The notes under the pieces were generated by a model. It saw nothing but the letters and a program-made list of their open reading frames with translations, did no database searches and had not been told where the DNA came from. Source: Pseudomonadota bacterium (lineage in GTDB: Bacteria; Pseudomonadota; Alphaproteobacteria; SHVZ01). Taken from it: a DNA stretch of 57,380 bases. The DNA lies in contig JACQAG010000083.1 of assembly GCA_016195085.1 (NCBI GenBank), positions 1 through 57,380 on the forward strand. The letters are read 5' to 3'. Shown in pieces: positions 36,931 through 47,713 of the stretch (within the stretch, counting starts at the first letter, position 1; each line of letters starts with the position of its first letter). The translations under genes and the position numbers were made by a program.

Positions 36931-38226
36931 TCAGCGAATGCTGAAGGCCAAGCCCGGCTCCGGCACGCGGGGAAATACCGCGGCGCCGTTCAAATAGTCG
37001 AAGCGCAGCCGCTTTGCCAGGGTCGCCACCTCGAGCGAGCGGGCGCCGAGGAACCAGGTGCGATAGCCATGCTTGCGAGCCCCTTCGACGAGCGCATGAA
37101 GCGCCTCGGCTTCGGGCTTGGAGAGATGCTCCCAATGGCTGCCGTCGACGGCGAAGCCGCGCAGTCGCAAGCCGGTGAGCAGGTCGGAGGGGCGAAAGCT
37201 CGGCTGCACGCGAAAGACGAATCCGGCAAAGAACGGACCGACTACGCTCAGGAGCTGGTGCAATCGTCCCTGGGGCGTGCCCTCGGGCAGATCGACGATC
37301 TGCATCAAGAGCCGGCGCGAAGAGCCCTTGGGCAGCACCTTGCACGCCTCGACATAGCGCTGGCGGTGGTTGCGCGCGGCCAGGGTGTCGTAATGGATCG
37401 GCGCCATCAGCACCGCCTTGTGCCTGGGTTGATCGCCGCGCGCCAGAACCTCGGCCGCCTTGGCGAGCGCGTAGCAATCGAGCTCGCAGAAAAACGCCCC
37501 GGTGCCGCCCGGCGATTCCGCCGCCGCACCATCGGCGAGCTCGGGCAGGGCCGCGTCATACATCGAGATCAGCCGCTTCTTCAGGTTGGCGACCGGCCAA
37601 TAGGCGATCTTGAGCTTGGGCATGATCTCGACAAAGGCCGCGCGCTCGCGCTTCTCGCTGTCGCGCTCGGCCTGGCTCACCGTGCCGGCGAGCGCCTGGG
37701 GCGAGGCCAGCGCCTCGGCGGAGGTCTTGGGATCGAGCTCGACGGCGACGGCGCGGACCTGGATGAGATGGCTTTCCTGGCCCGCGGCGCCGAGGCGCTG
37801 GTCCAGCACGCTGGCGATCGCCCGCGCCTTCGCCTCGCCTTGCGCGCGCGAAGCGCGGTCGAACAGCACGATGAAGCGCTCATCGCTCGCCTTCAGAAAG
37901 AGGTCGCCGGGTCCGAGATGCTTGCGGATGACCTCCTCGGCGAGCCCGTGCACGCGCTCGCGCACCTCGTGCCACACCGGACCCAGGCGCTCGCGAACCC
38001 GCGCGAATCCCAGCATTTGCACGTTGCCGGCGATCAGCGCCTGGGCGAGAGCCTTGTGCTGGCGGCTGAGCTCGAGCACCCGGGAGCGAAACACCGCCTC
38101 GTCCGCCCCATCCAGACTCTGCGCCGAGGCGGCCTTCGCATCGCCGCCGGCACGCCCGCCGTGGTAACCGGGAACCGACGGGCCGGTGGCCGCACCCTTG
38201 GGGCCACCCGGCCGCTGTTCGCTCAT
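36931..38226 (-). CDS. unknown protein with degenerate GGDEF- and EAL-like parts
   Basis: 431 residues. The first 45 are low-complexity. Around residues 105-145 a stretch (GPGDLFLKASDERFIVLFD) has the spacing of a GGDEF turn, but the signature itself is lost (ASDER in its place). The C-terminal half (about 265-425) follows the rhythm of an EAL fold: APIHYDTLAARNHRQRYVEA, LLMQIVDLPEGTPQGRLHQL, LRGFAVDGSHWEHLSKPEAE, FDYLNGAAVFP. The catalytic EAL and metal residues are missing. If this reading is right, the protein neither makes nor breaks cyclic di-GMP and may be a sensor or scaffold. The domain call is inferred from pattern only. Confidence 0.7.
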   Translation of the reverse strand: MSEQRPGGPKGAATGPSVPGYHGGRAGGDAKAASAQSLDGADEAVFRSRVLELSRQHKALAQALIAGNVQMLGFARVRERLGPVWHEVRERVHGLAEEVIRKHLGPGDLFLKASDERFIVLFDRASRAQGEAKARAIASVLDQRLGAAGQESHLIQVRAVAVELDPKTSAEALASPQALAGTVSQAERDSEKRERAAFVEIMPKLKIAYWPVANLKKRLISMYDAALPELADGAAAESPGGTGAFFCELDCYALAKAAEVLARGDQPRHKAVLMAPIHYDTLAARNHRQRYVEACKVLPKGSSRRLLMQIVDLPEGTPQGRLHQLLSVVGPFFAGFVFRVQPSFRPSDLLTGLRLRGFAVDGSHWEHLSKPEAEALHALVEGARKHGYRTWFLGARSLEVATLAKRLRFDYLNGAAVFPRVPEPGLAFSIR

Positions 38227-38423
38227 CGCTGCATGTCCCGACTCCGCCGCCGAATTTCTCGCATTTTATTTCAAATTGTTCTGAACGTCTCCGGCGTCGG
38301 CTCCCCTCGACCCCGGAGGCTTTGCCCGCCTGCGTGATACATGTTTATTTATAGTGTTTATCGGTCAATTGTGCGTAATTCCCCTGCCGCGTCTCCACGA
38401 TTCCAACCAGACCGACAAGCTTC

Positions 38424-40160
38424 ATGGCCAAGACCCAGACCTTCGACGTGCATGTCTGCCGCCAGGCGCGCTGGACCATCGATGCCAGCTGCGACAGCCA
38501 GCGCGAGGCCGAAGAGCTGGCGCGCAAGCTGTTTGCGAAGATGGATGTCGAAGGCGTGCGTGTGATCGTGGATACCGCCACCAGCGGCGGGCTGACCAAG
38601 GAAGCCCCGCCGGTCCTGGAGCAGATCAAGAGCGCCGCGAAGAACGACAAGCTGTTCATCGCCGATGTCGAGGCGGTCCCGGCGTGCCAGGCGATGGCCG
38701 AGCTTTACGAGGCTCCCAGCCGGATGGTCATCGGCCGGATGTTCCGCGCCTATCTCGACAAGGTGAACCTGCTGCCGATCGAGATCATGCACGTCTATCG
38801 CGAGATGAAGCGCGTGATGGACCAGGACACGATGGTGCCGAGCGCGGTCGCGAAGGCGGCCGCGCTGCAGTCGAAGGGCGGTGCGGCCGCGGAGAGCGTG
38901 GCCCGGCGCAACGAGCTGTTCAAGTGGGTGGATTTGGTCCTGGTGCGCGCCCGCGACGCGGAAAGCCGCAAGCTGCCGAGCGTGAAGGAGCACGGACTCG
39001 AGAGCGCGGTCGACATGATGAAGAAGGAGATCGCCCAGCCCGAGCTCGACTTCCATGTCCGCGTCATGCTCGCCCGCGAGCTGTCGAACATCCGCAACCT
39101 CTTCGGCAAGCTCGAGCAGGCGCTGACCTGGCTCGGGGCCTGCAAGAGCGAGTATTGCTACGCCAGGCTCGACGACTTCCTCGCCGACGTGCTCGGCAAC
39201 GCCACCATCATTCAGGATCTCCTGGGCCAGCAGCCGAGCCTGGCCCAGGCGCTCGTTCGCCTGGCCGATCTCGGCCACGGGCATTGGGAGGCGGGCGAAT
39301 CGAAGGCCCAGGGCGCGATGGCGGAGCAGGAGGCGATCACCAAGAAGCTGGCCGAAGCGATCGCTACCGGGCGGCTGCCGAACAGCCAATTGGCCTTGAT
39401 GGAGCGGGTGCGCCAGCAGCTCCTGGGCGGAGCGACCTTGATCCGCGGCGGACCGGAGGCGGAGCAGACCGCCTTCAATCAGCTCCTCGCCAAGCTCGTG
39501 CCCGAGGACGGCCCGATCATCGGCGGCGGCCCGATGGCCGAGGCGCTGACCGGGCGCCAGGCACGGCTCATGAACAAGGGCGGCCTCCAGGGCCAGAAGG
39601 ACGCGCTCACCATGATGGCGGCGCGCCTCGGCAGCGCCATTCGCCGTACCCGCTATTTGCTTACGCTGTTGACGACACCCTTCGGCCGCGAGACCCAGGA
39701 CGAGCTGGTGGCGCAGATCACCGGCATGCTGATCCGGCCGAAGACCGTGCACGACCTCATCCGCCAGGAATGTCCGCCCAACGAGAAAATGAAGCGGATC
39801 ACCAAGATCCACGCCGAGATCCAGCGCTCGGCCTTGAACGAGGAGAAGAAGGCGGAGCTGCTCGGCAAATTGGATGAGCTGCTCGTGCTCTACCTGCGCA
39901 ACGACAAGATCCTGGAGCGCATCGACAGTCCGGAGCGGCCGCTCCGGCTCAGAGCGTTCATGCTGATGCAGCTCTGCACCCCGGCGCTCCTGCCCAAGGG
40001 CAATGCGCTCAACCTCGCCCGCGGTCTCGTCGTCGAGCATTTGAAGCGGCCGAATTTCGAGGGTCAGATCGTCGCCGATATCGCCGATCCGCAGGAGAAG
40101 GAGCGGACGCTGAGGCAGTTCCACGGCCTCATGCGCGAGGCCGGCCTGATGGGCGGCTGA
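38424..40160 (+). CDS. conserved-looking 578-residue protein of unknown function
   Basis: 578 residues, no signal peptide and no membrane segment. The first 60 residues (TQTFDVHVCRQARWTIDASC then QREAEELARKLFAKMDVEGV) look like a small alpha/beta module. The rest is mostly helical and rich in charged residues, with possible coiled coil near RRNELFKWVDLVLVRARDAE and NEEKKAELLGKLDELLVLYL. I recognise no catalytic motif. It is divergent from the degenerate GGDEF/EAL-like gene, 197 bases apart, so the two may share regulation. An AT-rich patch at 38339-38382 with TATAGT (38350-38355) may be part of its promoter. Confidence 0.8.
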   Translation: MAKTQTFDVHVCRQARWTIDASCDSQREAEELARKLFAKMDVEGVRVIVDTATSGGLTKEAPPVLEQIKSAAKNDKLFIADVEAVPACQAMAELYEAPSRMVIGRMFRAYLDKVNLLPIEIMHVYREMKRVMDQDTMVPSAVAKAAALQSKGGAAAESVARRNELFKWVDLVLVRARDAESRKLPSVKEHGLESAVDMMKKEIAQPELDFHVRVMLARELSNIRNLFGKLEQALTWLGACKSEYCYARLDDFLADVLGNATIIQDLLGQQPSLAQALVRLADLGHGHWEAGESKAQGAMAEQEAITKKLAEAIATGRLPNSQLALMERVRQQLLGGATLIRGGPEAEQTAFNQLLAKLVPEDGPIIGGGPMAEALTGRQARLMNKGGLQGQKDALTMMAARLGSAIRRTRYLLTLLTTPFGRETQDELVAQITGMLIRPKTVHDLIRQECPPNEKMKRITKIHAEIQRSALNEEKKAELLGKLDELLVLYLRNDKILERIDSPERPLRLRAFMLMQLCTPALLPKGNALNLARGLVVEHLKRPNFEGQIVADIADPQEKERTLRQFHGLMREAGLMGG

Positions 40161-40189
40161 GGCCGCGAGTTCGGCACGGGTTGCTAAAG

Positions 40190-40258
40190 ACCCTCACTCC
40201 GCCCCTCTCCCGCATCGCGGGAGAGGGTGCCGAGCGTAAGCGAGGCGGGTGAGGGTCT
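40190..40258. repeat. GC-rich palindromic repeat, family B
   Basis: The core CTCTCCCGCATCGCGGGAGA is a near-perfect hairpin. It is flanked on the left by ACCCTCACTCCGCCC and on the right by GGCGGGTGAGGGT, which pair as outer arms. A second member lies at 43131-43218. Repeats of this wording are frequent between genes in alphaproteobacteria. It sits just after the stop of the era gene (minus strand) and after the 578-residue gene. Confidence 0.7.
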
Positions 40259-40287
40259 GCGGGCGATCGGCAAGCCGTGTCCCGGCC

Positions 40288-41196
40288 TTAAGGCGCCCAG
40301 TCGAGGCCCATCATGCGGTAGCGCTCGGGGTCCTCGGGCCAATTCTCCCTGACCTTGACGAACAGGAAGAGATGCACGCGGCGCTCGAACAGCGTCTCCA
40401 GCTCGGTGCGGGCGGCCTCGCCCACGCTGCGGATGCGGGCCCCGCCCTTGCCGAGCACGATCGCCTTCTGCCCATCGCGCTGCACGAACACCACCTGCTT
40501 GATGCGCACCGAGCCGTTGCGAAATTCTTCCCAGACCTCGGTTTCGACCGCGAGCTGGTGCGGCACCTCGTCATGCAGCTGCCGAAATAGCTGTTCGCGG
40601 GTGATCTCGGCGGCCAGGAGCCGCATCGGCAAATCGGTCAGCTCGTCTTCAGGATAGAGCCAAGGCCCCGCGGGCATTGAGCCCGCCAGGTGGGATTTGA
40701 GATCCTCGACGCCGTCGCCGGTCTCGGCCGAGACCATGAAGGTCTCTTTGAACCGGAATGCCTGATTGAGCCTGGCCGCCATGGGCAAGAGGCTTTCGCG
40801 GCGCACCAGGTCGATCTTGTTCAAGACCAGGACCGCCTTGCGGCCGGCCTCTTTGAGGCCGTCGAGGATGCGGTTGTCATCGACGGCATGGCCTCGGTTG
40901 GCGGCATCGACGACGACCACGATCTCATCCGCATCGGCCGCACCCTGCCAGGCGGCCGCGACCATCGCCCGCTCCAAGCGCCGTTTCGGCTCGAAGATCC
41001 CGGGGGTGTCGACGAAGACCAGCTGGCTCGCCCCGGCGATGGTGATGCCGGTCACCCGCGCCCGCGTCGTCTGCACCTTGGGCGAGACGATCGAGACCTT
41101 GGCTCCGACGAGCTGATTGAGCAGCGTCGATTTGCCGGCATTGGGCGCACCGACGATGGCGACGAACCCGGCGCTGGTCTTCGCCGCCTCAGCCAC
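40288..41196 (-). CDS. era: GTPase Era
   Basis: 302 residues from a GTG at 41196, overlapping the rnc stop by 8 bases; no ATG lies at a sensible place. G1 is GAPNAGKST, the switch region QTTRARVTGI contains G2, G3 is DTPG, and G4 is NKIDLV. G5 corresponds to MVSAETGDGVEDL. The C-terminal KH domain has KAIVLGKGGARIRSVGEAAR. Era binds 16S rRNA late in 30S ribosome assembly. The lepB-rnc-era order is conserved across proteobacteria. Confidence 0.94.
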   Translation of the reverse strand: MAEAAKTSAGFVAIVGAPNAGKSTLLNQLVGAKVSIVSPKVQTTRARVTGITIAGASQLVFVDTPGIFEPKRRLERAMVAAAWQGAADADEIVVVVDAANRGHAVDDNRILDGLKEAGRKAVLVLNKIDLVRRESLLPMAARLNQAFRFKETFMVSAETGDGVEDLKSHLAGSMPAGPWLYPEDELTDLPMRLLAAEITREQLFRQLHDEVPHQLAVETEVWEEFRNGSVRIKQVVFVQRDGQKAIVLGKGGARIRSVGEAARTELETLFERRVHLFLFVKVRENWPEDPERYRMMGLDWAP

Positions 41197-41905
41197 CGGC
41201 GATTCCGAGCCGTGCCAGCAGCCCCTGAGCAGCGCTCTGCTCGGCCTCGCGCTTCGAGCGTCCGCTCGCCTCGAACGGCTCGATCCCCTCGAGCCGCGCT
41301 TCGACGGTGAAGACGGGTGCATGCGCCGGGCCGCTGCAGGCGAGCTCGGTGTAGATCGGCCGCGGCATGCCGCGGCCCTGCGCCCATTCCTGCAAGGTGG
41401 TCTTCGGATCGCTGGGCGGCTCGGCGGCGCTGGCGATCCAGCCCTGCCAATGGCGGAGCACGAAGGCGCGCGCCGCCTCGAGCCCGCCATCGAGATAGAG
41501 GGCCGCGATCACCGCCTCCAAGGCATCGGCGAGCACCCCCGGATTGTCGCGGGCACCGGCATCGTTCTCGCCGCGTGACAGGAAGAGGTGGCCGCCGAGG
41601 CCGATCGAGCGCGCCACCTCGGCCAATGTCTCGCGACGCACCAGCTGAGCATAGCGCTTGGCGATGTCGCCTTCGCGCTCGGCCGGAAACCGATCGAGCA
41701 AAGCGTCGGCGACGATCAATCCGAGCACGCGGTCGCCGAGGAATTCCAGGCGCTCATAGCCGGCGCGCCCGCGTCCCACGGCGCTCCCATGGGTGAGCGC
41801 CTCCTGGATCAATCGCGGCCGGCGGAAGTTGTGGCCGACGACCGCCTCGATCGGGGCTAGTCGATCCCGTGGAACATCCGGCTGAACCGGGTGGCCAGCG
41901 GCCAT
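41189..41905 (-). CDS. rnc: ribonuclease III
   Basis: 238 residues. The signature YERLEFLGDRVLGLIVADAL lies around residues 50-69 with the metal-binding acidic residues, and DALEAVIAALYLDGGLEAAR follows (about 128). The C-terminal double-stranded RNA-binding domain (about 165-235) shows PIYTELACSGPAHAPVFTVE and EQSAAQGLLARLGI. It cuts double-stranded RNA in rRNA and mRNA maturation and could also trim crRNA:tracrRNA duplexes of the CRISPR system at the right end. The ATG at 41905 overlaps the end of lepB by 49 bases, an unusually long overlap. Confidence 0.94.
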   Translation of the reverse strand: MAAGHPVQPDVPRDRLAPIEAVVGHNFRRPRLIQEALTHGSAVGRGRAGYERLEFLGDRVLGLIVADALLDRFPAEREGDIAKRYAQLVRRETLAEVARSIGLGGHLFLSRGENDAGARDNPGVLADALEAVIAALYLDGGLEAARAFVLRHWQGWIASAAEPPSDPKTTLQEWAQGRGMPRPIYTELACSGPAHAPVFTVEARLEGIEPFEASGRSKREAEQSAAQGLLARLGIAGG

Positions 41906-42606
41906 TTCCAGATCTCCCAGAAGCGCGCTTCGCCCGAGGTCGAATAGAAGAGAAACTCGGCGCGTCCGACGAGGTTGACCGCGGGCACGTAACCAACGCC
42001 GTTGAGCACACGGGAATCGAGCGAGTTGTCGCGGTTGTCGCCCATGGCGAAATAATGTCCGGCCGGGACGACATAGACTTGCGTGTTGTCGAGCGGCGCA
42101 TCATCGGAGAGCTCGATGATGCGGTGGCGCCGGCCGTTGGGCAGGGTTTCGATGTATTGCGTGTAGCGGATTGCCGCGCGCCCGTCGCCCTCGACGAAAT
42201 CCTCGATGCGCTCGCGCTTCACCGGCTCGCCGTTGATGTTGAGCACACCCTTGATCATCTGGATGCGGTCGCCCGGCAGCCCGATGATGCGCTTGATGTA
42301 GTCGGTGGAGTTGTCGCGGGGCAGCTTGAACACCGCCACGTCGCCGCGCTGCGGCTCATGGAAGAGGATCCGCCCGGGGACGAGCGGCAGGCCGAACGGC
42401 AACGAATAGCGCGAATAGCCGTAGGAGAACTTCGAGACGAACAGATAGTCGCCGATGAGCAAGGTCGGGATCATCGATCCCGAGGGGATGTTGAAGGGCT
42501 CGTAGGCGGAGGTCCGAATGCCAAGGGCGATCAGCAGCGCATAGAGGACCGTTCGGATCGTGTCCCAGAGGCCGGCGGACTTCTTGGCGGTGGACAAGGT
42601 CTTCAT
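41857..42606 (-). CDS. lepB: signal peptidase I
   Basis: 249 residues from ATG 42606; a longer frame to 42684 has no ribosome site. One N-terminal membrane helix (about 12-35) precedes the catalytic serine in YEPFNIPSGSMIPTLLIGDY. The lysine base is in RGDVAVFKLPRDNSTDYIKR then IIGLPGDRIQ. The family box GDNRDNSLDSR lies around residue 200. It removes signal peptides on the outer face of the inner membrane. Confidence 0.94.
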   Translation of the reverse strand: MKTLSTAKKSAGLWDTIRTVLYALLIALGIRTSAYEPFNIPSGSMIPTLLIGDYLFVSKFSYGYSRYSLPFGLPLVPGRILFHEPQRGDVAVFKLPRDNSTDYIKRIIGLPGDRIQMIKGVLNINGEPVKRERIEDFVEGDGRAAIRYTQYIETLPNGRRHRIIELSDDAPLDNTQVYVVPAGHYFAMGDNRDNSLDSRVLNGVGYVPAVNLVGRAEFLFYSTSGEARFWEIWKWPLATRFSRMFHGID

Positions 42607-42693
42607 CGCTGCTTTCGAGCCCAAAGCGAGGCCATTCGGGGGTTGAACGAGGCGAGGTATGCCAGAGCCGGCCAGGGGTGGCAAGCCGGGAGC

Positions 42694-43098
42694 TTAGCTC
42701 GAGGCCGGCACGGCCGAGATCACTACGATCGCCTGTGCGATCGGATGATCGTCGGTGATGCTGAGATCGATACGCGGCGCCATTCCAGGGGGCGTCAGCT
42801 CCTTGAGGCGGAGTGCGGCCCCCCCGGTGAGCGCCATGGTCGGCCGGCCGCTGGGGAGATTGACGACGCCGAGATCGCGCCAGAACACGCCCTTGCGAAA
42901 GCCGGTGCCGAGCGCCTTCGAGCAGGCCTCCTTGGCCGCGAAGCGCCTGGCATAGCTGGCCGCAGGGTTGGCGCGGCGCTCCGAGCGCCGGCGCTCGGTC
43001 GAGGTAAAGACGCGCTGCAGGAACCGATCGCCGAAGCGCTCCAGCGTGCGCTCGATCCGGCGAATGTCGACGAGGTCGCTGCCGAGGCCGAGGATCAT
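42694..43098 (-). CDS. acpS: holo-[acyl-carrier-protein] synthase
   Basis: 134 residues. The start [20 protein letters not shown] carries the conserved aspartate of the metal site, and [16 protein letters not shown] carries the second acidic residue. It moves 4'-phosphopantetheine from CoA to acyl-carrier protein. It lies between pdxJ and lepB, as in many alphaproteobacteria. The C-terminus ([16 protein letters not shown]) is normal. Confidence 0.93.
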   Translation of the reverse strand: MILGLGSDLVDIRRIERTLERFGDRFLQRVFTSTERRRSERRANPAASYARRFAAKEACSKALGTGFRKGVFWRDLGVVNLPSGRPTMALTGGAALRLKELTPPGMAPRIDLSITDDHPIAQAIVVISAVPASS

Positions 43099-43130
43099 CT
43101 ACGAACGCTAAGGTACGGGGCAAACAGCAA

Positions 43131-43218
43131 GACCCTCACCCTCCCGCGCAGACGCGGGCCCCTCCCTCTCCCGCATTGCGGGAGAGGGTGCCGAGCGCCA
43201 GCGAGGCGGGTGAGGGTC
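43131..43218. repeat. GC-rich palindromic repeat, family B
   Basis: The core CTCTCCCGCATTGCGGGAGA is flanked by ACCCTCACCCTCCCGC on the left and GCGAGGCGGGTGAGGGTC on the right. The right part, GAGGGTGCCGAGCG and following bases, matches the member at 40190-40258 almost base for base. It fills the gap between pdxJ and acpS. A small extra hairpin (CCCGCGCAGACGCGGG) lies near the left end. Confidence 0.7.
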
Positions 43219-43250
43219 AACGTTCAATGATCTCTGTTGAGACGATTGCG

Positions 43251-44012
43251 TCAAGCTCCGCTCGCCCCCGTGGCCTGGGCGCGGGCTTGGTCCATGAGCG
43301 CGCGCATGCGCCTAATCGCGCTGTCGAGCCCGGAGAAGATCGCCTCGCCGACGAGGAAATGGCCGATATTGAGCTCGACGATGGTGGCGATCGCGGCCAC
43401 TGGGCCCACGGTCTCGTAGCTGAGGCCATGGCCGGCATGGCATTCGAGCCCGAGGCGGTCGGCGATGGCGGCGGCCTGGGTCAGCCGCGCCAGCTGGCGC
43501 TGGCACTCCGCCCCCTCGGCATGGCAGTAGGCTCCGGTGTGGAGCTCGACCACCGGTGCCCCCAGCCATTTCGCCGTCTCCAGCGCCTTGGGATCGGGTT
43601 CGATAAAGAGCGAAACGCGGATCCCGGCGGCGCTGAGCTGGCTCACATAGGGTTTCAGGTGGTTGCCGAGGCGCACCACGTCGAGGCCGCCTTCGGTCGT
43701 GACCTCGGTGCGCTTCTCCGGGACCAGGCAAGCCGCGTGCGGACGGTGGCGCAAGGCGATCGCCAGCATTTCTTCCGTCGCCGCCATCTCCAGATTGAGC
43801 GGCCGGTCGATCTCTCGCGCCAGGCGCGCGATGTCGTCGTCGGAGATATGGCGCCGATCCTCGCGCAGATGCGCGGTGATGCCGTCGGCGCCGGCCTTGG
43901 CGGCGAGCCTTGCGGCACGAACCGGGTCGGGGTGCTTGCCGCCGCGCGCATTGCGGATGGTCGCCACGTGGTCGATGTTGACGCCCAGGCGAAGGGTCCG
44001 AGTCTGATTCAT
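43251..44012 (-). CDS. pdxJ: pyridoxine 5'-phosphate synthase
   Basis: 253 residues. It shows RLGVNIDHVATIRNARGG at the start, GADGITAHLREDRRHISDDD (about 42-61), LNLEMAATEEML with a catalytic glutamate, CLVPEKRTEVTTEGGLDV, and VELHTGAYCHAEG, all standard PdxJ blocks. It joins deoxyxylulose 5-phosphate and aminoacetone phosphate to make pyridoxine 5'-phosphate, the last step of the long vitamin B6 route. The final residues (about 245-253) are a basic tail. Confidence 0.94.
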   Translation of the reverse strand: MNQTRTLRLGVNIDHVATIRNARGGKHPDPVRAARLAAKAGADGITAHLREDRRHISDDDIARLAREIDRPLNLEMAATEEMLAIALRHRPHAACLVPEKRTEVTTEGGLDVVRLGNHLKPYVSQLSAAGIRVSLFIEPDPKALETAKWLGAPVVELHTGAYCHAEGAECQRQLARLTQAAAIADRLGLECHAGHGLSYETVGPVAAIATIVELNIGHFLVGEAIFSGLDSAIRRMRALMDQARAQATGASGA

Positions 44013-44072
44013 GGTGCCAGGCAGCTCCTGCTGAACAGTTGCGTCTCTATGGGCCGATGCAAACGGCGATCA

Positions 44073-46220
<2,148 letters not shown>

Positions 46221-46298
46221 CGCATGCGGCCCCGACACGGCACCCGCGGCGCGGGCCGAGGTGCCCGACCGCAAGGCGATTGGGACGAGGCGGGCCCT

Positions 46299-46700
46299 CT
46301 ACTCTGCGAGAGGGGGCTCGGCCTCGTCTTCGATGTTCGGCTCGGCGGCCTCCTCGGCCACCTCGTCATCGTCCTCGCCCAAGGCCTCCGCGGCATCGGC
46401 ACGCACGATGTCGGCCGTCAGCGCCGCCTCGCCCTCGATGAAGTCGGCGACCTCTTCCTCCGGCTCGTCGATCTCGACGTGCTTTTGCAGGCCCTTGACC
46501 AGCGCGTTGCGGAGCAGGTCGAGCTCGACCGTCTGGTCGGCGATCTCACGCAGCGCCACCACGGGGTTCTTGTCGTTGTCGCGTTCCAAGGACAAGCTGG
46601 CGCCGGCGCTGATGTCGCGCGCGCGTTGGGCGGCGATCATGACCAGCTCGAACCTGTTGGGTACTTGCAGGACGCAGTCTTCAACCGTTACGCGCGCCAT
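46299..46700 (-). CDS. rpoZ: RNA polymerase omega subunit
   Basis: 133 residues from ATG 46700. The omega core is [20 protein letters not shown] then [20 protein letters not shown] and [20 protein letters not shown]. The tail (about 80-133) is strongly acidic, a common alphaproteobacterial extension. It helps assemble RNA polymerase and, in other bacteria, forms part of a ppGpp site, which fits its place directly upstream of the (p)ppGpp synthetase gene. Confidence 0.93.
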   Translation of the reverse strand: MARVTVEDCVLQVPNRFELVMIAAQRARDISAGASLSLERDNDKNPVVALREIADQTVELDLLRNALVKGLQKHVEIDEPEEEVADFIEGEAALTADIVRADAAEALGEDDDEVAEEAAEPNIEDEAEPPLAE

Positions 46701-46957
46701 CGGGCGATTCTCCAAAGTGAGCCATTGAGAATAAGCTTATTACAATAGGGATCGTGCCTACGCTATGCAATGCAGAAGGCAAATCGTCGCAGACTCCGCG
46801 GGTTTTTCGCCTCACCCACGTTTGATGACGGGCTTACTTGACACTTCCGCGACATGATGTTGTCTTCGCGAAGCGAGGATTGCGGTGATTTGTCATGCTT
46901 TGTTGAATTGGTCATTTTCTTCCAAGCGTTAGTCCACACGCAAAAGGATAATTACCA

Positions 46958-47548
46958 ATGATTTTCTATCCCCAGGAACGAATTGCCATGTTCATCGACG
47001 GCGCCAACCTCTATGCCGCCGCCCGAGCCCTTGGCTTCGACATCGACTATCGCAAGCTCTTGGATCTGTTCGCGAGCAAGGGCCGGCTCATCCGCGCCTT
47101 CTATTACACGGCCCTCATGGAAGATCAGGACTATTCCCCGATCCGCCCGCTGGTCGATTGGCTCGATTACAACGGCTACACCATGGTGACGAAGCCGATG
47201 AAGGAATTCACCGACGCCTCCGGCCGGCCCAAGCGCAAGGGCAACATGGATATTGAGCTCGCCATCGACGTCTTGGAGATGGCGCCCCATCTCGACCATA
47301 TCGTGCTGTTTTCCGGCGATGGGGACTTTCGCCGCCTGGTGGAAGCCACCCAACGCAAGGGCGTGCGCGTGAGCGTGGTGTCAACCCTGCGCTCGCAGCC
47401 GCCGATGGTGGCCGACGAGCTCCGGCGCCAGGCCGACAGCTTCGTCGAGCTGGCCGATCTCGCCCCGCACATCTCCCGCGTCCATCAGGGCCCGCGCGAG
47501 CCGATGCCAGTCCGCGAGGAGCCCGGGCGCCCGGCGGCGGCGCAGTAG
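46958..47548 (+). CDS. NYN-domain protein (LabA/DUF88-like, putative ribonuclease)
   Basis: 196 residues from ATG 46958, with AAAAGGA about 9 bases upstream. The PIN-like NYN fold is shown by MFIDGANLYAAARALGFDID (first acidic residue), RPKRKGNMDIELAIDVLEMA (second) and HIVLFSGDGDFRRLVEATQR (third cluster). This acidic set is expected to bind metal and cut RNA. The last 25 residues are proline-rich and variable. It diverges from rpoZ. A TTGACA lies at 46838-46843 in the 257-base gap, but a matching -10 is weak. Confidence 0.88.
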   Translation: MIFYPQERIAMFIDGANLYAAARALGFDIDYRKLLDLFASKGRLIRAFYYTALMEDQDYSPIRPLVDWLDYNGYTMVTKPMKEFTDASGRPKRKGNMDIELAIDVLEMAPHLDHIVLFSGDGDFRRLVEATQRKGVRVSVVSTLRSQPPMVADELRRQADSFVELADLAPHISRVHQGPREPMPVREEPGRPAAAQ

Positions 47549-47584
47549 GAGATCGCGCGGCTGGTTTCCGGTCTGGCGCCGTGT

Positions 47585-47692
47585 GCCCCCACCCCAACCC
47601 TCCCCCACGCTCACGCGTGAGGGAGGGGGCCGAACAGCGCAGTTTCGTGCCCCCTCCCTCGCCGCCAGGCGGGGGAGGGTTGGGGTGGGGGC
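47585..47692. repeat. long GC-rich palindromic repeat, family A
   Basis: The outer arms (GCCCCCACCCCAACCCTCCC on the left from about 47585; the complement ending at 47692) are nearly identical to those at 8283-8388. The inner part differs and carries its own hairpin, CTCACGCGTGAG. It lies in the gap between the NYN gene and udg, just before the latter's start. Confidence 0.75.
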
Positions 47693-47713
47693 TCGCCGCG
47701 AGCTGAGCGCTCC

